Positions 57,307-64,000 of a stretch of 64,000 nucleotides of DNA are shown one piece after another; position 1 is the stretch's first letter; the number at the start of each line of letters is the position of its first letter. The translations under genes and the position numbers were made by a program. The stretch covers positions 87,072-151,071 of the forward strand of contig NZ_CAJHBU010000007.1 of the NCBI RefSeq assembly GCF_904846715.1. Reading direction: 5' to 3'. The notes beneath the pieces were generated by a model. That model saw only the letters and a list, made by a program, of their open reading frames with translations, did not search any database and was not told the DNA's origin. The DNA is from Psychrobacter vallis (GTDB lineage: Bacteria > Pseudomonadota > Gammaproteobacteria > Pseudomonadales > Moraxellaceae).

Positions 57307-58098
57307 TTGAACATGATGAAGCGCTTTAAAGAAAAAACGGTTATCGTCACAGGGGCAGGTTCAGGTATTGGCCGTGCAACCGCCATTCGTTTCGCTCAAG
57401 AAGGCGCTAACGTTGTGTTGGTAGGACGTACTGCTGAAACGCTAGAAGCAACCACTCAAGAATTTCCGCAAGATAATACTTGGATTCATACTGACAACTA
57501 TCTGACCATTACTTGCGATATTAGCGTACAAAGCCAAGTACAAGAAATGGTTAAAGCCGTGATAGATAAGTTTGAAAAAATTGATATTTTGGTCAACAAT
57601 GCAGGTAAAGCCATCCAAGGCAAAATAACCGACTTGTCTACTGAAGACTGGAATTTAGCCATTAATATCAATTTAAATGGGAATTTTTATGTTTCGCAAG
57701 CCGCTATGCCGCATTTAATCGCCACCAAAGGCAATATCGTTAATGTCTCATCACTTTCGGGTATGGGCGGCGACTGGAATATGGCCGCATACAATGCCGC
57801 CAAAGCTGGTGTTACCAATCTCACACGCACTCTGGCATTGGATCATGGGCCTGATGGCGTCCGGGTCAATGCCGTCAATCCAAGTGTAACTAAGACCAAT
57901 ATGACGAGCGCCATTCAGGACAACACGGCAAAAACCGACAAATTCTTAGCCCGTTCTGCACTTGGCCGCCTTGCAACTCCCCAAGACATTGCGGCAGCCA
58001 TTACCTTTTTGGCGAGTGATGACGCTGCTATGATTACAGGTGTGAACTTGCCAGTCGATGGCGGTGTCAGCGCTTCTAACGGCCAGCCACATTTCTAA
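57307..58098 (+). CDS. SDR-family NAD(P)-dependent oxidoreductase
   Basis: Classical short-chain dehydrogenase of about 263 residues, or 262 from the second Met. Cofactor motif TGAGSGIG at 13-20, NNAG at 95-98, catalytic Ser147, Tyr160 and Lys164 in the YNAAK motif. The C-terminal ASDDAAMITGVNLPVDGGVS is standard. Substrate unknown; no pathway genes adjoin. AAGG precedes the ATG by 8 nt. Ends before a bidirectional terminator. Confidence 0.92.
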   Translation: MNMMKRFKEKTVIVTGAGSGIGRATAIRFAQEGANVVLVGRTAETLEATTQEFPQDNTWIHTDNYLTITCDISVQSQVQEMVKAVIDKFEKIDILVNNAGKAIQGKITDLSTEDWNLAININLNGNFYVSQAAMPHLIATKGNIVNVSSLSGMGGDWNMAAYNAAKAGVTNLTRTLALDHGPDGVRVNAVNPSVTKTNMTSAIQDNTAKTDKFLARSALGRLATPQDIAAAITFLASDDAAMITGVNLPVDGGVSASNGQPHF

Positions 58099-58146
58099 AA
58101 ATACTGACAAACAATTTATAGTGTTACCATTCTCTGTCAATTAAGC

Positions 58147-58179
58147 AAAAGCCCTTGATATCACACATCAAGGGCTTTT
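58147..58179. terminator. Bidirectional terminator between SDR and acyltransferase genes
   Basis: AAAAGCCCTTGAT, 7-nt loop, ATCAAGGGCTTTT. Perfect arms. Confidence 0.92.
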
Positions 58180-58220
58180 CAGTTATATAGTCAATCATCA
58201 GAACGGCTGTGTCAAACATC

Positions 58221-58916
58221 TTACTCAGCGGCGTTGTTAATGTCCTGTAGTGGCTGCGACAAGCGCTCAGGATGGCGCGGCATCACACCCTTATACTGAG
58301 CATAGATTTTTGGTAAGTCAGCCTCGATATCGCCACTAGGATAAACCAGTGACAAGAACCGCACCTCTTTGGTTTTGTAATCCATGGCGACGGGTAAAAT
58401 TGGCACGCCAGCACCCAATGCCAAATAATAAAAGCCAGTTTTCCAGTTTTCAGTATATTGGCGAGTACCCTCTGGCGCTAACCCCAAAAATAGTGGCTCA
58501 CCAGTTTTAAATTTATCAATACTTGCTTGCAGCACAGAGCCTTTATTTTCTCGCACAATCGGTATAACGCCCATCCAGCTTAATAGCTGAGCAAATACCG
58601 GTATTTTAAATAAGGTATGCTTAGCCATAATACTGACTTTTAGATCCAGCGCAAACAAGCTTGGCATCGCATAAATCCCATCGACATTAGAAGTATGTGG
58701 CAACGCCAACACCACTGCCTGCGGCACATTGGGAATCTCGCCAACATTACGCCAACCCATCGCTTTCAGTAACCCTGATGCAATCACTGGCGCAATCTTG
58801 CTACCCCGTCTCGGAACCAAATTACCCAGCTGTCCTTTACTAAGCTTGGGTAATATTTTAGAGCGTGTGGCTTTAGAATTCGCAGTATTAGAGCGCTTAA
58901 AAAAACTTGATGTCAT
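58221..58916 (-). CDS. PlsC-family lysophospholipid acyltransferase
   Basis: Acyltransferase of the 1-acylglycerol-3-phosphate type, 231 residues. The HX4D catalytic motif is HTSNVD (His74, Asp79) and the glycerol-phosphate motif EGTR lies at 149-152. A hydrophobic stretch around 105-120 likely associates with the membrane. Exact acceptor not determinable. Lies 74 bp downstream of parE on the same strand. Confidence 0.9.
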   Translation of the reverse strand: MTSSFFKRSNTANSKATRSKILPKLSKGQLGNLVPRRGSKIAPVIASGLLKAMGWRNVGEIPNVPQAVVLALPHTSNVDGIYAMPSLFALDLKVSIMAKHTLFKIPVFAQLLSWMGVIPIVRENKGSVLQASIDKFKTGEPLFLGLAPEGTRQYTENWKTGFYYLALGAGVPILPVAMDYKTKEVRFLSLVYPSGDIEADLPKIYAQYKGVMPRHPERLSQPLQDINNAAE

Positions 58917-58990
58917 GACGGCACCATATAATAAAAGATACTTCTATAATACCATTAAGATTGTGCTACTAAGTTGAACTTTATAGGCTT

Positions 58991-60877
58991 TTATGGAATA
59001 TTTGCTAAGTTTCCTTTATTCTCAAGCCACGATTTGCGATCAGACGCGCGTTTTTTTGCCAGTAGCATATCCATCACGCTGTTGGTCAGCACCATGTCAT
59101 CCATATCTAACTGAACTAAACGCCGTGTATCACGGTTCATGGTTGTCTCACGTAGTTGCTCGGCGCTCATCTCCCCCAAACCTTTAAAGCGGGTAATTTG
59201 CGCTTTTTTATTGCCCGGCACATTGGCTAAGATATGCGCAAGCTCTGGCTCATCTAACGCATAATGCACGTCTTTACCCACGTCCACTCGGTATAACGGT
59301 GGCATCGCGACAAATAAATGTCCGGCATCAACTAACGCAGGAAAATGCTTGACGAATAACGCGCAAATTAGTGTCGCAATGTGTAAGCCATCCGAGTCCG
59401 CATCCGCTAAGATACAGACTTTATCATAGCGTAGCTCGGATAGATCGTCAGAGGCAGGATCGACACCGATGGCGATGGCGATATCATGAATCTCTTGGCT
59501 TGATAGCACCGTATCTGATGACACTTCCCATGTATTCAAAATCTTACCACGCAACGGCAGTATCGCTTGATAATGACGATCTCTTGCTTGTTTGGCACTA
59601 CCGCCTGCCGAATCCCCTTCTACTAGGAACAGCTCAGCGCCATCACGCAAATCACCGCGACAATCTGCCAATTTACCCGGCAGTGCAGGACCTTGAGTGA
59701 TTTTTTTACGGGCGACTTTTTTAGCAGATTTTAACCGACGTCCCGCTTTATTAATTGCCAATTCAGCAATCTGAGTGCCCATGTCGGCATGTTGATTTAA
59801 CCACAAGCTAAAAGCGTCTTTCGCCAAGGTCTGTACTGCGCCAGCCGCTTCACGACTAGACAAACGCTCTTTGGTCTGGCCAGAAAACTGTGGCTCAGAG
59901 AATTTGAGAGAGAGAATATAGTTCACTCCATCCCAGACATCTTCTGCCGTCAGTTTAACGCTACGGGGTAACAAATTATGGATATCACAAAACTCACGCA
60001 GCGCTTCTAAAATACCCGTACGCAGACCATTGACATGTGTACCACCCTGAGCCGTCGGAATAAGATTGACATAGCTTTCTTGAATCGGCGTGCCACCATC
60101 AGGTAACCAAGACAATGCAAAAGTAATGGCAGCACGTTCGCCCGCTTTCGCATCGTAATTATAATAGAACGGTGCTTCAGGTAACGTTTCAAGACCATCT
60201 AATTGCTCGCTTAGATACTCGACAACCCCATCAGTAAACTGCCAAACAACTTTTTCATCATTGATATCATCGGTGAATTCAATCGTCAATCCAGCTGCCA
60301 AAACCGCTTTGGCTTTCAAATTATGCTTGAGCTGCTTCACATTAAATTTTGGCGTATCAAAAAAGCTACCATCCGCCCAAAAATGCACTCTCGTACCACG
60401 TTTGCGTTTGTTTGAGCTGACCGCTTCAGTCAACAGCGTGACTGGTGCGCCATTTTCAAACGCCATATCAAACTGCGTACTATCACGCCACACCGTGACT
60501 TCAACGCGTGTTGATAGCGCATTGACGACAGAGATACCCACGCCATGCAAGCCGCCTGATACTTCATAATTAGAAGTCGAGAATTTACCACCCGCATGCA
60601 AACGGGTCAAGATCAGCTCGATCCCTGTCTGATTAAATTCAGGATGAATATCAGTCGGCATACCGCGACCATCATCCTCAACTGACAATGACCCATCACT
60701 ATGGAGCTGGACCTTAATAGTTTTCGCATAACCCGCCAATGCTTCATCAACCGAGTTATCAATGACTTCTTGCGCCAAATGATTGGGACGGGTGGTATCG
60801 GTATACATACCAGGACGACGACGTACGGGTTCAAGCCCTTCTAAAACTTCTAACGATTGCGCATTATATTGACTCAC
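58991..60877 (-). CDS. parE: ParE, topoisomerase IV subunit B
   Basis: ATPase subunit of the decatenating type II topoisomerase. GHKL ATPase at about 1-220 (VIDNSVDEALAGYA, DDGRGMP, GGLHGVGISVVNALS), transducer, then the TOPRIM part with EGDSAGGSAKQ and DADSDG. The C-terminal KGLGEMSAEQLRETTM is typical. Length of 628 matches E. coli ParE (630). parC is not in the window. Confidence 0.97.
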   Translation of the reverse strand: MSQYNAQSLEVLEGLEPVRRRPGMYTDTTRPNHLAQEVIDNSVDEALAGYAKTIKVQLHSDGSLSVEDDGRGMPTDIHPEFNQTGIELILTRLHAGGKFSTSNYEVSGGLHGVGISVVNALSTRVEVTVWRDSTQFDMAFENGAPVTLLTEAVSSNKRKRGTRVHFWADGSFFDTPKFNVKQLKHNLKAKAVLAAGLTIEFTDDINDEKVVWQFTDGVVEYLSEQLDGLETLPEAPFYYNYDAKAGERAAITFALSWLPDGGTPIQESYVNLIPTAQGGTHVNGLRTGILEALREFCDIHNLLPRSVKLTAEDVWDGVNYILSLKFSEPQFSGQTKERLSSREAAGAVQTLAKDAFSLWLNQHADMGTQIAELAINKAGRRLKSAKKVARKKITQGPALPGKLADCRGDLRDGAELFLVEGDSAGGSAKQARDRHYQAILPLRGKILNTWEVSSDTVLSSQEIHDIAIAIGVDPASDDLSELRYDKVCILADADSDGLHIATLICALFVKHFPALVDAGHLFVAMPPLYRVDVGKDVHYALDEPELAHILANVPGNKKAQITRFKGLGEMSAEQLRETTMNRDTRRLVQLDMDDMVLTNSVMDMLLAKKRASDRKSWLENKGNLANIP

Positions 60878-60987
60878 AAATGCATCCTTAACTATTCATG
60901 TGTGATTAATTCTATTGAACCATTATAACGAAAAACAGCGACATTAAGGTCAATAGTCCATCGTTCACGTCATATAATGTCGTCTGT

Positions 60988-61641
60988 TTAGGTTTTTACT
61001 AAATTCTGTAGCATCTCTATTACCATCGGTAGCTGCTCACCGAAATCGCTAAAGCGATGATCACCGCCATCTTGCACTTTCACTATAGCGCCTTGCGCTT
61101 GGTAAAAGGCTTTAGAGAGTTCTGGATTCAATAGCTCATCGCCTTCTTTGAGCAATACGCCGACTTTATCTGGATGATACACAGTCGATAATGGATGATC
61201 TGCAAACCACTGTAGATCAGCGTTAGTAATATCCCAACCGCCTGCCGTCGAATGGATAACATAATCGTCGGACGATTCCGCTGTGTCACTAATGCCTGCC
61301 ATAGACTCATTGGCAAACCGCTGTAGCGTGATATGTGGCTGTGTGCTGGGGTTTAATAATAGTGCTGAGCAACCCGTATGATTACTGACCAAGGTAGAAA
61401 AATAACCACCCAATGAGCTACCGACCAATACCGTATTGGACGATCCTGTCTGCTCATCTTTGCTATCGTTTAACCCTTCTATCAATGACAACAGCTGCTC
61501 ACGCACTTGTGCAGGCGATTGATTCAAATCAGGACGCAGCACCGTGATATCAGGATGATACTGCTGGCAATATTTTTCTAACAGCAGCCCTTTGGCCGAG
61601 TTGGCATCGCTGTCCAGTCCATGGATATAAATCAGGTTCAC
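60988..61641 (-). CDS. YqiA-like esterase
   Basis: Alpha/beta hydrolase of the YqiA/UPF0227 family, 217 residues. YIHGLDSDANSAKGLLL is the usual start, the nucleophile elbow is GSSLG with Ser76, and the catalytic His lies in GGDHRFSDF near the C-terminus. Commonly located next to parE, as here, with a 110-bp gap. E. coli YqiA hydrolyses short acyl esters. Confidence 0.88.
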   Translation of the reverse strand: MNLIYIHGLDSDANSAKGLLLEKYCQQYHPDITVLRPDLNQSPAQVREQLLSLIEGLNDSKDEQTGSSNTVLVGSSLGGYFSTLVSNHTGCSALLLNPSTQPHITLQRFANESMAGISDTAESSDDYVIHSTAGGWDITNADLQWFADHPLSTVYHPDKVGVLLKEGDELLNPELSKAFYQAQGAIVKVQDGGDHRFSDFGEQLPMVIEMLQNLVKT

Positions 61642-61829
61642 GTATCATCTCACTTATTAATTTTGTTATGATTGTCTTATATAGGCTATCAAAGCTAAGC
61701 ATAGCACCCGCTAGACAAAAATAATAACAATAAAACGGCACACTATTAGTCAGTATTTGCGACATAATAATATGGTCATAATCGTCTGGTGCCAGTCAAA
61801 GGAATGACGGTAATAGCAATGGAGTCGCC

Positions 61830-62090
61830 ATGAATCAACAGTTTGAGCTGTTCGACATTGACAACCCTTGTATCGGTGTCTGTCAAAGCAACAAAAAAGG
61901 CTATTGCTTTGGTTGCCTGCGCAGTCGAGCCGAGCGCCAACGATGGCATTATATGACGACAGAGCAGCAACGCGAGGTGTTACGGCTTATCGTGGGACGC
62001 AAACAGCGTATTGAGCAGATGAGACAACGTAAAGACGAGCAGTTGGGATTCGATTTTGAAGAAGATGTTGAGATGGGTGAGTTGTTTTAG
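61830..62090 (+). CDS. DUF1289 small cysteine-motif protein
   Basis: An 86-residue protein with the DUF1289 pattern NPCIGVCQSNKKGYCFGCLRSRAERQRW, whose four Cys residues probably bind a metal. A charged helical tail follows. Preceded by GGAG. Role unknown. Confidence 0.88.
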   Translation: MNQQFELFDIDNPCIGVCQSNKKGYCFGCLRSRAERQRWHYMTTEQQREVLRLIVGRKQRIEQMRQRKDEQLGFDFEEDVEMGELF

Positions 62091-62240
62091 ATTTAAACTT
62101 AGATGGGATCAAGAATATTAAATATAATTAACCATAGGCTAACTATTCATGAAGCGTTAAATTAGAATATTTATCATCTACTATTCCTAAATAAAAATAA
62201 TATCAGGAAACATTATTACTTGAAACTTTCCTCCATTCGA

Positions 62241-63053
62241 TTAGCTTAAATAACTTTCAGATATAAAGTAATAGCGTAATAAGTGTTGGTCAATATCAAA
62301 TGCTAAAGACTTTAGAGTTTTACTCATCTGTGTAACTTGCGGAATGGTAAGAGTAACACTATCTCCATGTGCAATCTTGTTCCTAATATCGCGAATATTG
62401 TGAAATTCATTTATTCTTGTTTCATCTATCTTCATATGTAATCCATCAGTTAATATATTTGGAATATCTACTGAATTCATATTACCTATTTTTTGAATTA
62501 GCATCCTCGCACCATAACTTGAAAGAAGATCGCTTGGAAATCTATACCCCCTTTCCACCAACTTATCACTAGCATTTTTATACATTAGCACATGTTGTGG
62601 GTTATTTGGTCGCCTTATTTTTCGTCTGACTTTCTCTAATTGCGGATCATTATTTTGTATTTGATTTTCGCCTCCTTTGCGTGATTTCTCTATAAATTCT
62701 TCACGTCCCCCATGGAAACTGATCATTTCATTTATTACATCAATTACATAAGACTCAAAAAAGCTGAAGTTACTTATCAATACATACTTAGATAGTTTAG
62801 CTCTGTAACCCGTAGACATTTCTTTTAAATGAACATTATTTCTATTCATCTCATCTTCAGTGAGTTTTCTTAATGGTCCGTAATGATCAGGCTTCACAAG
62901 ATCGCTAATAATACCCTTTTCATAAAGACGAATATTTCTTTTTAGAGTTGGAACGGCATTACATATCAGAACCGAAAACTCAAATGTATCTTGGGTTTGC
63001 GTTTTTAGCTTCATGTATGAAACAGTATATAAATTTAATCTCTTTTTAGGCAT
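62241..63053 (-). CDS. HEPN-domain protein, RiboL-PSP-HEPN-like
   Basis: A 270-residue helical protein. The FSFFESYVIDVINEMI segment at 95-111 and the RNKIAH motif at 224-229, an RX4H catalytic signature, point to a HEPN domain like RiboL-PSP-HEPN. Many HEPN proteins with an intact RX4-6H are ribonucleases in toxin-antitoxin or abortive defence systems; the role here is inferred. It is an isolated AT-rich gene with no adjacent antitoxin or nucleotidyltransferase. The start may be ATG at 63014. Confidence 0.78.
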   Translation of the reverse strand: MPKKRLNLYTVSYMKLKTQTQDTFEFSVLICNAVPTLKRNIRLYEKGIISDLVKPDHYGPLRKLTEDEMNRNNVHLKEMSTGYRAKLSKYVLISNFSFFESYVIDVINEMISFHGGREEFIEKSRKGGENQIQNNDPQLEKVRRKIRRPNNPQHVLMYKNASDKLVERGYRFPSDLLSSYGARMLIQKIGNMNSVDIPNILTDGLHMKIDETRINEFHNIRDIRNKIAHGDSVTLTIPQVTQMSKTLKSLAFDIDQHLLRYYFISESYLS

Positions 63054-63493
63054 TTATTCTTTATTCCTTACACACAACCTTACCCTAAATAGATAAGAAT
63101 AATTAGCTAAAATCGCAACATAAAGCAAAGGGTATTCAACTAGTTTTAATATTTATAAATATTTTTCTATATGTAATTTCCTGAAATTATGCAATATATA
63201 TAAGCTCGAAATTTGATTATACATAATTTGTTGATAAAGTAAGTTACTATTGATAATTTATCTTTTTGTTAATTGGAATATAACTTCCCATTCACTTAAA
63301 ACTCATTAAACACTTTTATGATGTAAGAACCATTATATATTAATTGAAATCACATAATACTCTATTCTATATTTGTTGGTAGGTAAAAAATTCAGTATTC
63401 TATACTTGAAAGCTTAAATACGATTAAACTATTTAATTTAACTAAGATAACACACCCAACGAACGAGCGCTGGAGGCTTTTAATTAGAGTGGC

Positions 63494-63553
63494 GAGCTAT
63501 CAATGACTTACTCTTACATGGGCAAACCACACTACTATTTACGCTCGATCACT
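63494..63553 (-). pseudogene. Degenerate 3' end of a 5S rRNA gene
   Basis: About 55 bp match the 5S rRNA 3' end that lies at the right edge of the window: GAGCT, ATGAC, TACTCT, ACATGG, CCACACTA, and CGCT are shared in order, with single-base changes and one or two small deletions, roughly 80% by eye. Only the 3' half is present, so it is a decayed remnant of a second 5S copy. Confidence 0.7.
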
Positions 63554-63695
63554 AATCTTGATAGTAAACGAGCATAAATAGCAGTTACTACCTTATTACT
63601 TCTCTATTTACAAAGGACTGGTGACTAAGCTATATAGAGCATATGTGCCATTAATACAGTAGCTCATGCGCATATTTTAATTACCAGCGTGCTGG

Positions 63696-63833
63696 TTATT
63701 GTCGGCATTCACTAAAGGCATAATGACGAATGACACTTGCAAAGTGTCCACGATCTCTGCCGTTGGCACAGTACCATCGATCATGCAAATCCATATAAGC
63801 GTATGCAAGCTTTGCACCGAATGCTTCAGTCAT
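63696..63833 (-). CDS. Short open frame, 45 codons, of doubtful reality
   Basis: A minus-strand frame from an ATG, with the reading frame staying open about 15 codons further upstream. Composition (Cys, His, Trp, Tyr and Arg present; few rare codons) is more protein-like than the AT-rich surroundings. I do not recognise it. It may be a relic of a gene lost in the rrn-flanking rearrangement. Confidence 0.25.
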   Translation of the reverse strand: MTEAFGAKLAYAYMDLHDRWYCANGRDRGHFASVIRHYAFSECRQ

Positions 63834-63887
63834 AGATTGATATGCCCATTGTACATAAAGTTTAGGTATTAGAAATCACACACAAAG

Positions 63888-63924
63888 AAAACCCCCTTCG
63901 ACATAAGTCAAAGGGGGTTTTACT
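63888..63924 (-). terminator. rrn operon terminator
   Basis: Arms AAAACCCCCTTCGAC and GTCAAAGGGGGTTTT with one mismatch, loop of about 5-6 nt, then T-rich on the minus strand. It lies about 10 bp after the 5S 3' end. Confidence 0.85.
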
Positions 63925-63934
63925 TTAGAATAGA

Positions 63935-64000
63935 GAGCTGACGATGACCTACTCTCACATGGACGAATCCACACTACCATTGGCGCTACGATGTTTCACT
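63935..64000 (-). rRNA. 5S rRNA, 3' portion, cut by the window edge
   Basis: The reverse complement reads AGTGAAAC, GCGCCAATGGTAGTGTGG, CCATGTGAGAGTAGG and ends TCATCGTCAGCTC, the standard 3' half of a gammaproteobacterial 5S rRNA. About 66 of 115 nt are present; the 5' part and probably 23S and 16S lie beyond the window. Confidence 0.93.

Larger units (their letters stand above)
63054..63934. other. 881-bp AT-rich spacer before the rrn end
   Basis: Largely AT-rich and free of credible genes up to about 63460. It then holds a degenerate 5S rRNA fragment (63494-63553), an imperfect 13-bp inverted repeat (63535-63581), a 45-codon minus-strand open frame (63696-63833), a short GACACTT-GCA-AAGTGTC hairpin near 63730, and the rrn terminator. 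Confidence 0.5.

Overview
The window looks like chromosome of a Psychrobacter-type gammaproteobacterium (Moraxellaceae). The basis is moderate GC content with AT-rich intergenic DNA, the gene orders (rsmH-ftsL-ftsI, ribH-nusB-thiL-pgpA, glmU-glmS), low-complexity extensions on housekeeping proteins, and the DUF1852-linked methionine synthase known from Acinetobacter relatives. The genus is inferred from protein character and layout; no search was run. Most of the window is ordinary core genome, with small accessory insertions.

Layout. 1-4.1 kb: division/cell-wall cluster on the minus strand (rsmH, ftsL, ftsI). 4.4-7.6 kb: gltX, two AT-rich small genes and a tRNA-Ala/tRNA-Glu pair. 7.8-10.5 kb: LysE-type exporter and a tandem pair of COG3541-like nucleotidyltransferases. 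10.6-14.8 kb: acnA and a YdjM-like membrane protein. 14.9-19.7 kb: YchJ-like protein, a two-gene ATPase/PIN module, a YafJ-like amidotransferase, a DUF2007-like protein and a thrB with an extra C-terminal domain. 19.9-28.6 kb: hisF, ribH-nusB-thiL-pgpA, glmU, glmS, truC. 28.9-33.5 kb: small accessory genes, a TauE-like exporter and the mesX-mesD-flavin reductase methionine module. 33.7-39.5 kb: GntR regulator, MatC-like carrier and a tctCBA tripartite transporter. 39.6-48.3 kb: YceI, a tetR-adaptor-RND efflux operon, recG. 48.5-58.1 kb: patatin lipoprotein, argA, FKBP, CmpX-like channel, an unrecognised 445-residue protein and an SDR. 58.2-64 kb: acyltransferase, parE, YqiA-like esterase, DUF1289, a HEPN protein, a degenerate 5S rRNA fragment, and the rrn terminator with the 3' end of a 5S rRNA gene running off the right edge.

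Regulatory DNA and repeats. A dispersed palindromic repeat of about 140 bp with A/T-rich inverted ends occurs at least six, probably seven, times in intergenic DNA. Four copies lie within 4 kb around 48.4-52.3 kb, and one supplies the stop codon of the patatin gene. Operator-like palindromes occur upstream of tetR, between the GntR gene and the MatC-like carrier, and upstream of the CmpX-like channel. A 19-bp tandem repeat overlaps the likely acnA promoter.

Most notable. (i) The ATPase+PIN pair at 15.5-17.2 kb resembles two-gene nuclease/ATPase defence modules but fits no named one that I recognise. (ii) The mesX/mesD/flavin reductase set is a folate-independent, oxygen-requiring methionine synthase system. 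(iii) The orphan HEPN gene sits next to the rrn end. (iv) The palindromic repeat family. No CRISPR array, intact insertion sequence or prophage was seen.
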